From a virus, in the IMG/VR virus record IMGVR_UViG_3300046692_000258, positions 1-55,156 of that record: DNA of 55,156 nt; one strand, 5' to 3'. Numbering within the stretch: the stretch's first letter is position 1; every line of letters begins with the position of its first letter. The notes below the pieces were generated by a model, which was given only the letters and a program-made list of their open reading frames with translations, was not told the DNA's origin and did not search any database. The position numbers were made by a program, and so were the translations under genes. Of this stretch, positions 13,326 through 22,758 are shown piece by piece.

Positions 13326-14426
13326 ATGGGACAGACTGTCATCCCCTTCGGCGATGCCAAGGCGCAGAAGAAATGGAGTGGCGCACTCTTCATCGACACG
13401 GCGAAGAAGAGCTACTTCCAGCGCAAGTTCGTCGGCGAAGGCGAAAACAACATCATCCAGCGCAAAACCGAGCTGGACAGCGATGCGGGTGACCGCATCA
13501 GCTACGATCTCTCCGTCCAGCTGCGCGGCAAGCCGACGCAGGGCGACAACCGCGTGAAGGGCAAGGAAGAGAACCTCAAGTTCTATACGGACGAGGTTGC
13601 CATCGACCAGACCCGTCACGCCGTGTCGGCCGGCGGCAAGATGACGCGCAAGCGCACCGCGCATAACCTGCGCAACGTCGCCAAGGACCGCCTGTCGGAC
13701 TACTGGTCGCAGTATATCGACGAGCTGACGTTCATCTATCTCTCGGGTGCGCGCGGCATCAACGAGGACTATATCGAGGACACCGACTGGACCGGTCACG
13801 CCGGCAACCCGATCGAGGCCCCCGACAGCCAGCACATCCTGTTCGGCGGCGATGCCACGAGCAAGGCGACGATCACGGTCGACGACTTCATGTCGCGCGA
13901 CCTGATCGAGCGTGCAACGGTGCGGGCACGCATGATGCGCGCCACGGACCCCAAGACGGCGAACATGCTGCCCGTCGATGTCAACGGCGAGCGGCATTAC
14001 ATCGCGCTGATGTCGCCGTTTCAGGAGCATTCGCTCCGCACCGAAACGGGCAATGCCGGCTGGCTGGAGATCCAGAAGGCCGCCGCCACCGCAGAGGGCC
14101 GCAGCAGCCCCCTGTTCAAGGGCGGTCTCGGGATGATCAACAACTGCATCCTGCACAGCCATGAATCGACGGTGCGCTTCTCGGACTATGGCGCCGCCGT
14201 CAACCTGCCCGCCGCGCGTGCCCTGTTCATGGGCCGTCAGGCGGGTGTCGTCGCCTATGGCACCGCAGGCGGTCTCCGTTTCACCTGGAAAGAGGAAATG
14301 GACGACTACGACAACGAGCCGACCGTTGTCGCGGGCACGATCATCGGCATCAAGAAAACGCGGTTCAACGGCAAGGATTTCGGCGTGATGTCGCTGGATA
14401 CCTACGCCAAGAACCCGACTGCGTAA
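13326..14426 (+). CDS. Major capsid protein (N4 gp56-type)
   Basis: 366 residues from ATG 13326, with GAGGG 6 bases upstream; a longer reading to 13290 has no support. It shows the N4-gp56/DUF4043 capsid pattern: SGALFIDTAKKSYFQRKFVG, NNIIQRKTELDSDAGDRISY, DLSVQLRGKPTQGDNRVKGK, EENLKFYTDEVAIDQTRHAV, RLSDYWSQYIDELTFIYLSG, ARGIN, and near the C-terminus FTWKEEMDDYDNEPTVVAGT. It builds the icosahedral shell with the HK97 fold. The scaffold lies upstream and a small structural protein directly downstream, the usual head module. Confidence 0.92.
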   Translation: MGQTVIPFGDAKAQKKWSGALFIDTAKKSYFQRKFVGEGENNIIQRKTELDSDAGDRISYDLSVQLRGKPTQGDNRVKGKEENLKFYTDEVAIDQTRHAVSAGGKMTRKRTAHNLRNVAKDRLSDYWSQYIDELTFIYLSGARGINEDYIEDTDWTGHAGNPIEAPDSQHILFGGDATSKATITVDDFMSRDLIERATVRARMMRATDPKTANMLPVDVNGERHYIALMSPFQEHSLRTETGNAGWLEIQKAAATAEGRSSPLFKGGLGMINNCILHSHESTVRFSDYGAAVNLPAARALFMGRQAGVVAYGTAGGLRFTWKEEMDDYDNEPTVVAGTIIGIKKTRFNGKDFGVMSLDTYAKNPTA

Positions 14427-14438
14427 GGAGCCGGACAC

Positions 14439-14882
14439 ATGGCAGCGATCACTCATTCCCGTCACGCGCTCGGCACCAGCGCAACGCCCCGTCCCCAGAC
14501 GGCAGGTGCGGTTCACGCCGCGGTGTTCAAGCACACCTTCAATTCGGCGCTGGCAGCCGCTGCCATCCTCGAACTGGGCGTGCTGCCGGCATTTGCCCGC
14601 ATCGTGGACTACAAGCTGATCCCCGAGGGCAACTTTGCCGGTGTCACCGCCAGCGGCGGCATCATGACGGGCGAGCTGGGCGCGGACGACGACGCCCGCG
14701 TGGCCGGCACGGAACTGTTCTCGGCCGCAACGGCGCTCACCGCCGTCAGCCGCCCGGACAAGGCCGAGGCCTATAACGTCGCCTCGCTCGGCAAGGATCG
14801 CGGTATCGGCCTGCAGTTCAGTGCGCAGGTCGCCGCCGACGCGGCCAAGAAGCTGACCCTGATCGTCTTCTACGCGCAGTAA
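14439..14882 (+). CDS. Small head protein, possible capsid decoration, 147 aa
   Basis: ATG 14439 after AAGGAG, 12 bases past the capsid stop. The protein MAAITHSRHALGTSATPRPQ is followed by a beta/alpha body: FNSALAAAAILELGVLPAFA, RIVDYKLIPEGNFAGVTASG, ELGADDDARVAGTELFSA, ends KLTLIVFYAQ. Size, position and the beta-rich character suggest a decoration or stabilising protein bound to the capsid surface; I do not recognise the family by name. A strong hairpin follows at 14909-14950, so capsid plus this protein may form one abundant transcript unit. Confidence 0.65.
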   Translation: MAAITHSRHALGTSATPRPQTAGAVHAAVFKHTFNSALAAAAILELGVLPAFARIVDYKLIPEGNFAGVTASGGIMTGELGADDDARVAGTELFSAATALTAVSRPDKAEAYNVASLGKDRGIGLQFSAQVAADAAKKLTLIVFYAQ

Positions 14883-14908
14883 GCGCCGTAGAAGATACGA
14901 AGACAAGG

Positions 14909-14950
14909 CGAGGGGGCGCGCTGACGCTCAGGCCATGCCGCCCCTTCGCT
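14909..14950 (+). terminator. Hairpin terminator candidate after the capsid genes
   Basis: An 11-bp stem, GCGAGGGGGCG (14909-14919) with CGCCCCTTCGC (14940-14950, one G-T pair), and a 20-base loop, followed by TCTTT. It sits in the 98-base gap after the capsid and the small head protein. It is probably a partial terminator that lowers transcription into the connector genes. Confidence 0.55.
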
Positions 14951-14980
14951 CTTTCCCGTCCCCGCCGGAAGGAGCCAGAC

Positions 14981-15787
14981 ATGCTCATCGAATCCATCAT
15001 CAAGCGCCCCAAGGGCACGAACATCACGCTTGGCGAGATCACGTACAATTTCAGGCCCGATGAAAAGGGCCGCCACGTCGCCGAAGTCGAGGACAGCGCG
15101 CATATCGCGACCCTCCTAGCCATCCGCGACGGCTTCCGCGCCGCCGATGGCGCCGTCGCGTTCGCCGGCCTTGAACTGCCGGAAGGCGCATTCTTCCTCG
15201 TCCGTGGCCCACAGGATGCGCGGGCGTTTGCTCAATGGCGCGCATCGATCCCGACGATCAATGACGATGTGGATGAACCCGTGCTGCTGATCGATAAGAT
15301 CGCTATCGGTGAAGCCAGCCTTGGCGGATATCCATTGGCCGACTTGTCTGTTCCAGAACGTCCTGGCGAATACCTCGCCGAGCCGACCCGTCCAACGATC
15401 CCGCCTCCAAGCCACAGCATCCCGGCCCCTGCATTGGCCGGGCAACCGCCGGCGTCTGAACCCTCTCCTCGGACGTCGGCGGACAACACCATCCTTCCCC
15501 AGGACCATAGCCAGCAGGACGGGAATGGCGCTGACATCAGCGACGCCCAGGACGCGGGCGATGGCGGCGCCGGCGCAGCGGGTGGCGCCGGCGCCGATAC
15601 CTCCGATGAGGACGACGACGAACAGGAAGAAGAGCACGGGGATGGCGCCCAGGACACCACGGCGCAGCCCCTCGATCGCGAGGCGCTCGCCAAGGAATAT
15701 GACGAGCTGGTCGGCCACCGCCCGAACGGCAAGTGGAGCCCCGAGAAGATCGCCGCCGCGCTCGCCGAGCTGAAGGCCAAGGGCTGA
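14981..15787 (+). CDS. Hypothetical head/connector protein with disordered linker
   Basis: 268 residues from ATG 14981 (GGAAGGAG upstream). Residues 1-115 form a mixed alpha/beta domain (SIIKRPKGTNITLGEITYNF; RPDEKGRHVAEVEDSAHIAT; LLAIRDGF). Residues 130-228 are Pro/Ser, then Gly/Ala/Asp/Glu-rich and surely disordered. Residues 230-268 make a small helical module (REALAKEYDELVGHRPNGKW, SPEKIAAALAELKA) like a LEM/HeH-type helix-extension-helix. The layout, two small domains on a flexible tether, suggests linking of head parts, but the function is unknown. Confidence 0.6.
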   Translation: MLIESIIKRPKGTNITLGEITYNFRPDEKGRHVAEVEDSAHIATLLAIRDGFRAADGAVAFAGLELPEGAFFLVRGPQDARAFAQWRASIPTINDDVDEPVLLIDKIAIGEASLGGYPLADLSVPERPGEYLAEPTRPTIPPPSHSIPAPALAGQPPASEPSPRTSADNTILPQDHSQQDGNGADISDAQDAGDGGAGAAGGAGADTSDEDDDEQEEEHGDGAQDTTAQPLDREALAKEYDELVGHRPNGKWSPEKIAAALAELKAKG

Positions 15788-15791
15788 CGCC

Positions 15792-16514
15792 ATGAAGGCG
15801 TCGGAGATCCTTGACCGTGCCCGACGCCTTGTCATGGACGAGACCAGCGTGCGCTGGCCGCTCGCTGAGCTATGCATGTGGCTCAACGACGGCCAGCGCG
15901 AGATTGCGCTCCAGAAGCCGTCGGCGTCGAGCGATAACCGCGTCGTCGCCCTCGTTGCCGGCACCTACCAGACGATCCCGGCGGGAGCGATCACGCTGCT
16001 CCGCCTTGTCCGCAACATCAAGGCTGTCGCCGGCAGCGTGCGCACGGGCGGATCGTCGATCAGCGTCGTGGCTCGCGCCCTGCTCGACGCGCAGAACCGG
16101 GACTGGCACGATGGCACCATAACGCCGTTCCGAAAGGACGTCCGTCACGTCATCTTCGACGAGGAGGATACGCGCAGCTTCTATGTCTATCCGGGCAACG
16201 ACGGCACCGGCCAGGTCGAAGCCGTGCTGTCGATCGATCCCGCGCCCATCGTGATCGCGGGCGGCGCCAGCGCCACGCTGCTTGCCTCATACGCCATCGA
16301 TATCTCTTTGCCCGCGATCTACGCGAACGCATTGCTCGATTATGTCTGCTACCGCGCCTACGCCAAGGACGCGCAATATGTCGGCAATACGAACCGCGCG
16401 GCGCTTCACTTCCAGCAGTTCGCCAACTCGATCGGCATCAAGTTCAATCAGGAAGCACTGAACAGCCCGAACATCTCCGCCGGTATCAGGGCAACCGGAT
16501 CGGGGGCCACCTGA
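15792..16514 (+). CDS. Head-tail adaptor (DUF6682-like)
   Basis: 240 residues. The N-terminus MKASEILDRARRLVMDETSV, RWPLAELCMWLNDGQREIAL is typical of podovirus adaptor proteins that bind below the portal (P22 gp4 position; DUF6682-like in N4-gp56 phages). The middle is beta-rich with GTYQTIPAGAITLLRLVRNI and YVYPGNDGTGQVEAVLSI. The C-terminal helix YANALLDYVCYRAYAKDAQY, VGNTNRAALHFQQF would pack in the ring. The stop overlaps the next start (TGATG). Confidence 0.75.
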   Translation: MKASEILDRARRLVMDETSVRWPLAELCMWLNDGQREIALQKPSASSDNRVVALVAGTYQTIPAGAITLLRLVRNIKAVAGSVRTGGSSISVVARALLDAQNRDWHDGTITPFRKDVRHVIFDEEDTRSFYVYPGNDGTGQVEAVLSIDPAPIVIAGGASATLLASYAIDISLPAIYANALLDYVCYRAYAKDAQYVGNTNRAALHFQQFANSIGIKFNQEALNSPNISAGIRATGSGAT

Positions 16515-17113
16515 TGGCCGATCTCGTCGCGTTCCTTCGCTGGGTACTGCCATATGCGGTAGCCTGCCCCGAGCCGATCGCAGAGGCGCATGTCCGTGAT
16601 GCCGTCCGCGACTTCTGCGCGTCCACGCGGTGCTGGCGCCGCGTACAGACCACGGTGCTGGTCGGCACGGAGACGGAAATCATCGTCGCGCCCGCCGGCG
16701 CCAACCTGCATGAACTGGAAGATGCGTCGTTCAACGACAAGCCGCTGACGCCGGTCGCCTATGACGATGCGACGTTCGACTACCCCGTTGAGCCGTACCA
16801 GATCACGCAGATCAACCCGACCAGCTTCGTGCTCGCCCCAAAGTTCTGGCCCGGCACGGTCAAGATCTCCGCGTTCATGAAGCCGTCGCAAGCCGCCATC
16901 GATGTGCCGGACTTCATTCTGGACCAGTACGGCCAGCACATCGGCCACGGCGCACTCTCCACGATCCTCGCAATCCCAGAGCAGCCGTTCAGCAACCCTC
17001 AGATGGCCGGATATTATCGCCAGCTCTTCCAGGACGCCAAGGACGCCAACTTCAATGCCAATCGTCGCGGTCAGCAGCGCGCGCGGACCCGCACGCGCCC
17101 GCAGTTCATGTAG
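16514..17113 (+). CDS. Head-tail connector protein, 199 aa
   Basis: ATG 16514 overlaps the previous stop. The sequence FLRWVLPYAVACPEPIAEAH, VRDAVRDFCASTRCWRRVQT is a helical start, followed by a beta domain (VLVGTETEIIVAPAGANLHE; LTPVAYDDATFDYP) and a helical C-terminus with a basic tail (RRGQQRARTRTRPQF). It looks like a second ring protein of the short-tail neck, as commonly follows the adaptor in these phages. The assignment rests on position and general pattern. Confidence 0.65.
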   Translation: MADLVAFLRWVLPYAVACPEPIAEAHVRDAVRDFCASTRCWRRVQTTVLVGTETEIIVAPAGANLHELEDASFNDKPLTPVAYDDATFDYPVEPYQITQINPTSFVLAPKFWPGTVKISAFMKPSQAAIDVPDFILDQYGQHIGHGALSTILAIPEQPFSNPQMAGYYRQLFQDAKDANFNANRRGQQRARTRTRPQFM

Positions 17114-17125
17114 GAGGGCAGCTGC

Positions 17126-18433
17126 GTGACCATAAGGCTGAGGAACAACGCGCGATCGACGCTCGCCACATCGATTTCCGATAACATCACGACGATAACC
17201 GTGCAGATCGGGCACGGTGCCCGTTTTCCCGCGACCGCGTATCCCGACGACTGGTTTCCCGTGGCTGTCGAGAACGCCCTGGGCGAGATCGAATATATGC
17301 GCTGCACCGCGAGGATCGGTGATGCGCTGACCGTCGTTCGCGCGCAAGAGGGGACGCCCCCGCGCGCGTTCACCGCGGGCGCGGTGGTTCAGCTCCGCTT
17401 CACCGCCGAGGCGGCGGAAAACTTCATGAAGTCCGCCATCTATGATGACGGGACGCCCATCGAGGCACGAAAACCAGCGGAGGTAGGGGCAACGCGGGGC
17501 GCGCCGGCCGGGACATCGGTCGCCGGGCGCCTGGCCGAGACGGTCAACAATCTCACAGACCTCAATGCCGTCAACATCCTTGAACAGGCGCTGCGCCAGG
17601 ACGATGCGCAGGTAGTGCTGGATGCGCGCACCTTCGTCGATGGACAGCCGGTCAATACGGTGTTCGCGACCTTCCGTAACGAGCAGGTGACAGCGCTCGC
17701 GGCGCTTGTCAGCACCTTGGCGTTGCTCGGCGCCAAGACGCCGGACGGCACCGGGTGGGTGCTCGATCTCAACACCGTGCGGATCGGCGCCGGCCAGACG
17801 CTGGCGCAGAAGTTCACGGAGATTGGGGCGGCGGACGCTGCGACAAACGGCAACGTCAGCAATCTCATGGAAGTCGTGCTTGGCCCCGCCGGTCAGGAGG
17901 CGCGGGCACTCGTCAAGGCGCGGCTCAATAACAATGTCGCCACGCTTGTCGTCGGCGCGACTGGTAACGAATCCATCATCGGGTTTCAGGCCGACAACAC
18001 GGTCATCATGTCGGAGGATGGCACGCGCGTGCTGGCCGTGTTCGGTGAGGATGTCGATGGGGCCTATATCCCCAATCTGCGCGTCGACCGGATCTCCATC
18101 GGCGCAATGGACCCAGAGTTCACGAATAATCAGGGCATCTCAACGACACAGGTTTCGCAGAAACTGCCCGGCGGCATCATCATGAAGAGCGGCAAGTTCC
18201 GCGCCCCAATCAACGATGAAGTGTCGCTGTCTATCGTGTTCGACGAGCCCTTCCCCACGGAATGTCGCTCGTTCGTGCCCGTGCCTTTCATCAGCGTCTT
18301 TTCGCCATTTCGCGATCTCTGGCTGCAGAATGTCGGCGAGCCTACCCGGTTCGGTGCGGCGGTCGGCACGCAGTCTTCAACCAGCAACAACCAGCACCTT
18401 GACGGGTTCGACTGGTGCGCATTCGGGATCTGA
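17126..18433 (+). CDS. Tail fibre protein
   Basis: 435 residues starting at GTG 17126 (AGGAGGG upstream). The N-terminal ~100 residues hold an attachment-type beta domain (STLATSISDNITTITVQIGH; EIEYMRCTARIGDALTVVRA; QEGTPPRAF). A coiled-coil/trimer part follows (LAETVNNLTDLNAVNILEQA; VTALAALVSTLALLG). The stalk NGNVSNLMEVVLGPAGQEAR, ALVKARLNNNVATLVV resembles host-specificity central domains. The C-terminus KLPGGIIMKSGKFRAPINDE, SLSIVFDEPFPTECRSFVPV matches gp53-like fibre tips. It probably contacts the host receptor. Confidence 0.75.
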   Translation: MTIRLRNNARSTLATSISDNITTITVQIGHGARFPATAYPDDWFPVAVENALGEIEYMRCTARIGDALTVVRAQEGTPPRAFTAGAVVQLRFTAEAAENFMKSAIYDDGTPIEARKPAEVGATRGAPAGTSVAGRLAETVNNLTDLNAVNILEQALRQDDAQVVLDARTFVDGQPVNTVFATFRNEQVTALAALVSTLALLGAKTPDGTGWVLDLNTVRIGAGQTLAQKFTEIGAADAATNGNVSNLMEVVLGPAGQEARALVKARLNNNVATLVVGATGNESIIGFQADNTVIMSEDGTRVLAVFGEDVDGAYIPNLRVDRISIGAMDPEFTNNQGISTTQVSQKLPGGIIMKSGKFRAPINDEVSLSIVFDEPFPTECRSFVPVPFISVFSPFRDLWLQNVGEPTRFGAAVGTQSSTSNNQHLDGFDWCAFGI

Positions 18434-18436
18434 GAA

Positions 18437-21019
18437 ATGCCAACCATATCCGAGCTGCTCGATCAGGTTTCCGCCCTTGTTGGCCGCCGCGACCTGTCCC
18501 TGCAGGAGTTTCAGACGTGGATGACAGGCACCGCCACCGGCGGGCCGAACAGTGACGGCCGATACCCCATCTCCCTCAGCGATGGCACGCCGCTGCTCTT
18601 CCGCTGCCCCGCCTCGATGGAGGACATCGTTGACGACTTCGCCGAACTTGTGGTTGCGGCCGCGCCGTTCACCTATTCGCCGGCCACGCACCGGCAGAAG
18701 CGCGTCCGGGCCGACTTCACTGGCACGGTCACGCTGCCGGCCAACGCCGACGTTGGGAACTGGTTTGTTCTGATCCAGGCCACGGCCAATCCCGTGTCCT
18801 TCGTGCCGGCGGCCGGCGCCAGCTTGCATAATGTGGATGATTCGACCTCGACGGGCGGCGCGTGGAGCGTCGTCATGCTGATGGTCGCGCGCAACACGGG
18901 CGGTGCGAGCGCGGAATGGGTGCTGAGCGGTAAGACCGGCCCGATATGGCCCGACCGGCTCGAATGGGACGGGGTGACGCGCTTCACCCACGGGCCGGGC
19001 CTGAACTGGTCGGAAATCGGCTTTGACCGGTATCGGACATGGGGCAGCGACCCATCGACGCCGATCGCGCTGTGGGACAATTTCGTCAACTGGACCGACG
19101 TGACCGGTAAGAACCGCTGGCAGCGTGCCGCCGAGGCGCAGGCCGATGTCATCCGCATCTTCATCGACCCGCAGAAGTATCTGGAAACCGACGGTTCTGA
19201 CGCGGCGCTGGCGCCATGGCTCACCGTCATCACCCATGCGACGGACAGCGTCCTTGCCCATGGCATGAAAGTCGTCGTGTCGATGTGCGTGGCGATCGGC
19301 GCCGACCAGGGCGACTTCGGCGAATATCCGCTGCGCATGGCGCATGTGAACCAGACGCCGCTCTGGGACAAAGTCGTCAAGGTCTGGATCGCGATCGACA
19401 AGCTGCTCAACCGCTACGACTCCGACAAGGTCGGCTTCGAGCTGTGGAACGAGAGCGAAGAGTTTCCAAGTGGCAACCCCGCCAACGATACCTATGTGCC
19501 GATGATCGTGGATCTACACCACGCGATGAGGCGCGTGGCCGGGCCGAGGATCAAGCACATCATCGGCTCGCCCTATTATGCTGGCCATGTGGGCTACACC
19601 GGTCCCTATTCCCTGTCGGGCCTGCCCGATGCCGGGTTCAGGGCAGCCCTGTTCGGCGAGCATGTGGGCTATGGCGTGCATGTCGGCTATTATCCGAACA
19701 TCCTGACGCATCAGGGCCTCAATGGCGGTCGATACCAGCATCTCCACCGGCTTCCCTTCTTCTCCAACCCCGACGACGAAGAGGCGATCGTCGCGGCCTT
19801 CGTAGCGGAGGCGACGGCAGCCGGGGTGCCGTCCGGTGATATCGCCAGCATCACGTCCGAGCTGCGCGGCTATATCGACGCGAGCAAGCCCGTCACCGGC
19901 TACGACGGGGTGAACCTCTTCACCACGGCTGCCGTGCTCAGCTATGTGTGGGGCACGCCAGACCCGAACGAGGCGTTCAACCCGACCTGGCGCAACTATG
20001 GCGAGCATGTGCAGCTCTGGATGTACATGGAGGGCGTGACCGGGCGCGACATGCACTGCACCGAGATCGGCTGGCACCGCGACTATGACGATGTCGGCAA
20101 CAGCATCGGCATGGACACGGACAGCGCCGCCCGGCACGGGTCGCTGGTGCGCCGATACATGGAGGCGCGGCGCATGAACGGCGCGATCCTGTGGTGCGAC
20201 GAGACCAAGCACTTCTCCATCAACGAGAATATCGCAGCACCGGGCGCGGAGCCGGACTATTCCGGCCAGATCCAGCCGCAGCTCGCCATCGCGGTCGGCC
20301 TGCGCGGCAACTGGCAGCCGAGCGTGCTGGGTGCGCGGCTAGACCAGTATCTTGACCCGTTCGATGCGTCCACGATCACATATGCAACCGGGACGAAGGT
20401 CGCGCAGCTGGCGGACAAGAGCGGCAATGGCCGCCATGAGACGCAGGGCGACCCGGCGCTGCAAATGAGCATGGACAACGGCTATCTGCTCCAGACGGGC
20501 GCCCAGCGCATGGTGAGCAGCCTGAGCGCGTCGGACCAGACGCAATGGTTCTTCCAAGTCATCTATGTCGAGCAGTTCGGCGCGAGTGACCTCAGAACGA
20601 TCGTCGGTGCCAGCGACGTCGGCGGCCGGCAGCTGGTCCTGGCTGCCGATGCCTTTCGCGAGATTTTCACGCTGCAGCGTGACGGCGGCTATGTGTCGGG
20701 GCCGGGCACGTCCATGCTGGTGCCCGCCGGCCGCCCCGTCGTGGTCGGCGTGCAATATCATGCGGGGGTGGAGCAGACGTTCGGCGTGTTCCACCGCTAT
20801 CATATCGACATGGCCACGAGCCCGCCGCTGTTCCCCGAGAACACCAATTTCGGCAGCGGCCTGACGACGATCACCGGCGCGCGGCCGACGGAAACGTTCA
20901 ACCATCCGTTCATCGGTCGCTTCGGCGGGCGCATCGCCGGGCATGGCGACCTGTCGGACGATGACATTCGGGAAATCAAGCGGTTCCTGATGGCTCGCCA
21001 TGGGATACCAGGCGCATGA
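18437..21019 (+). CDS. Tailspike with clan GH-A glycoside hydrolase domain
   Basis: 860 residues. The N-terminal ~170 (SELLDQVSALVGRRDLSLQE; FQTWMTGTATGG) attach to the tail. Residues about 175-570 form a GH5/GH39-like TIM barrel: ADVIRIFIDPQKYL, MKVVVSMCVAIGADQGDFG, GFELWNESEEF with probable acid/base Glu339 (Asn-Glu pair) and MHCTEIGWHRDYDD with probable nucleophile Glu543. Residues about 630-860 are a LamG/jelly-roll domain (DKSGNGRHETQGDPALQMSM; GGRIAGHGDLSDDDIREIKR), probably sugar-binding. It should hydrolyse host capsule or exopolysaccharide on contact; sphingans would be natural substrates. The substrate cannot be read from sequence. Confidence 0.82.
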   Translation: MPTISELLDQVSALVGRRDLSLQEFQTWMTGTATGGPNSDGRYPISLSDGTPLLFRCPASMEDIVDDFAELVVAAAPFTYSPATHRQKRVRADFTGTVTLPANADVGNWFVLIQATANPVSFVPAAGASLHNVDDSTSTGGAWSVVMLMVARNTGGASAEWVLSGKTGPIWPDRLEWDGVTRFTHGPGLNWSEIGFDRYRTWGSDPSTPIALWDNFVNWTDVTGKNRWQRAAEAQADVIRIFIDPQKYLETDGSDAALAPWLTVITHATDSVLAHGMKVVVSMCVAIGADQGDFGEYPLRMAHVNQTPLWDKVVKVWIAIDKLLNRYDSDKVGFELWNESEEFPSGNPANDTYVPMIVDLHHAMRRVAGPRIKHIIGSPYYAGHVGYTGPYSLSGLPDAGFRAALFGEHVGYGVHVGYYPNILTHQGLNGGRYQHLHRLPFFSNPDDEEAIVAAFVAEATAAGVPSGDIASITSELRGYIDASKPVTGYDGVNLFTTAAVLSYVWGTPDPNEAFNPTWRNYGEHVQLWMYMEGVTGRDMHCTEIGWHRDYDDVGNSIGMDTDSAARHGSLVRRYMEARRMNGAILWCDETKHFSINENIAAPGAEPDYSGQIQPQLAIAVGLRGNWQPSVLGARLDQYLDPFDASTITYATGTKVAQLADKSGNGRHETQGDPALQMSMDNGYLLQTGAQRMVSSLSASDQTQWFFQVIYVEQFGASDLRTIVGASDVGGRQLVLAADAFREIFTLQRDGGYVSGPGTSMLVPAGRPVVVGVQYHAGVEQTFGVFHRYHIDMATSPPLFPENTNFGSGLTTITGARPTETFNHPFIGRFGGRIAGHGDLSDDDIREIKRFLMARHGIPGA

Positions 21020-22758
21020 GCATCAGGATCGCCTCGTTCACCGGCGAAATCCCGCGCCTCATCCCGAGGTTGCTGCCCAACAGTGCCGCGCAGATCGCCG
21101 AGAACGTCAAGCTGGAGAACGGCGCCGCGCTCCCCATCCGCCACGGCCGCTATGCCCACCGGCTGGACAGCGCCGGCCAGCAATCCATCTATCTCGACGG
21201 GGACGAATGGCTGTCATGGTCGGCAGAGGTCAACGTCGTGCCCGCGCCGGTGGCGCAGAACCGCCTTTATGTCACCGGCGACGGGGCGCCGAAGCTGATT
21301 GCCGATGGCACCACTTATCCGCTCGCGCTGGCCCGTCCCGTTAATCCGCCGGCGATCGCGCTGGTGAGCGGCACCCCTGACCCGGCGCTGGAGCAGACGC
21401 TGGTCTATGCCTACACCTGGGTCACGTCGTTCGGTGAGGAAAGCGAGCCCTCGCCGGTCAGCAACCCGTTGCTCTGGAGCCCCGGTCTCGATATCCAGAT
21501 CACGGCCTTCCTGCTCCCGCCAGCCGGGCGGGGCATTACCCTGATGCGGATCTACCGCTCGCAAACCAGCGCCCTCGGTCAGACGGAGCTGTATTTCATC
21601 GCAGAGCGCGCCGTTACCAACCTGTCCTTCACCGATGATGTGGACGGCAATCCCCTGGGCGAATTGCTGCCCTCGCTCGACTGGAACCAGCCGCCCGACA
21701 CGCTTTCGGGCATCGTCGCGATGCCAAACGGCATGATGGCGGCCTTCTCGGGCAAGCAACTCTATTTCTGCGAGCCCTATCGCCCTCACGCCTGGCCGGA
21801 GAAATACATTCTCACGGTCGACTTCCCGATCGTCGGGCTCGGCGTCTATGGCTCTGCCATCGCCATCCTCACCACGGGACAGCCATATGTCGCGGTCGGC
21901 ACCGCGCCTGATGCCATGTCCATGGAAAAGATCGAGGTGAACCTTCCGTGCGTTTCCGCGCGCGGGATCGTCGATATGGGGTTCTCCGTCGCCTATCCAT
22001 CGCCGGACGGACTTGTCGTCATCAACCAGTCCGGCGCGCAGATCATGAGCCGGGAATTGATCAGCCGTGACGACTGGCGCAGGCTCAACCCCTATTCGTT
22101 CGTGTCGGGCACGATCGACGGGCGCTACATGGCCGCCTACCGCTTCACCGATACCGATACGGTCGAGCACCGGGGCATGCTCATCATCGACCTGACCGGC
22201 AGCCAACCCTTCATCACGCGCGCCAGCGACGATGCCGACGCGATGTTCACGGACCTTGCAGGAGGAGCGCTCTACCTGCTCAAGAACGGCCAGGACATCT
22301 ACGAATGGGATGCCTGGTCGATGCCCTATGGCGAGATGTACTGGCGCTCCAAGCGGTTCGTGCTGCCCGGAGAAACCAATTTCGGGGCGATCCTGATCGA
22401 ATCCGACGGCGCGCTGACACCGGAACAGCGAGAAGCAGCAGCGGCACGTGCCGAGGAAATCCGGGAAGCCAACGAGGCGCTCATCGCTGCCGGCCTGACA
22501 TGGGGCGAACTGGCGTCGACATCGGTCGGCCTCGTCACCTTCGCCGGATCGCTGCTTGAGCCTGTCGTGATGTTCGAGGAGTTTTTCATGGCGACGGTCT
22601 ATGCGGACGGTGTGCGGGTCGCCGACATCTTCGACCTGAACCGCGTCGTGCGCCTTCCCGCCGGGTTTCTGGCACGGACATGGGAGGTCGAGGTTCGCGG
22701 GAACCAGATGATTACGGGTATCTCGCTCGGCATGTCCCCATCGGAGCTGGCGGAATGA
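21016..22758 (+). CDS. Tail hub/nozzle protein (P22 gp10-like)
   Basis: 580 residues; the start overlaps the tailspike stop (ATGA). The N-terminus IASFTGEIPRLIPRLLPNSA, AQIAENVKLENGAALPIR is diagnostic for podovirus nozzle/stabilisation proteins. A beta-propeller follows (LVYAYTWVTSFGEESEPSPV; ITLMRIYRSQTSALGQTELY; MPNGMMAAFSGKQLYFCEPY; HAWPEKYILTVDFPIVGLGV; TGQPYVAVG). A late helical insertion (LTPEQREAAAARAEEIREAN) precedes a last beta part. It closes the tail tube and holds packaged DNA. It sits with the fibre and tailspike genes, its likely binding partners. Confidence 0.8.
   Translation: MSIRIASFTGEIPRLIPRLLPNSAAQIAENVKLENGAALPIRHGRYAHRLDSAGQQSIYLDGDEWLSWSAEVNVVPAPVAQNRLYVTGDGAPKLIADGTTYPLALARPVNPPAIALVSGTPDPALEQTLVYAYTWVTSFGEESEPSPVSNPLLWSPGLDIQITAFLLPPAGRGITLMRIYRSQTSALGQTELYFIAERAVTNLSFTDDVDGNPLGELLPSLDWNQPPDTLSGIVAMPNGMMAAFSGKQLYFCEPYRPHAWPEKYILTVDFPIVGLGVYGSAIAILTTGQPYVAVGTAPDAMSMEKIEVNLPCVSARGIVDMGFSVAYPSPDGLVVINQSGAQIMSRELISRDDWRRLNPYSFVSGTIDGRYMAAYRFTDTDTVEHRGMLIIDLTGSQPFITRASDDADAMFTDLAGGALYLLKNGQDIYEWDAWSMPYGEMYWRSKRFVLPGETNFGAILIESDGALTPEQREAAAARAEEIREANEALIAAGLTWGELASTSVGLVTFAGSLLEPVVMFEEFFMATVYADGVRVADIFDLNRVVRLPAGFLARTWEVEVRGNQMITGISLGMSPSELAE

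Noticed and set aside
13205-13492. Plus-strand frame starting inside the CsrA-like gene
   Set aside because: Runs out of frame into the capsid gene, with Arg/His/Glu shadow composition; the ATG in the 12-mer element lies in this frame but no product is convincing.
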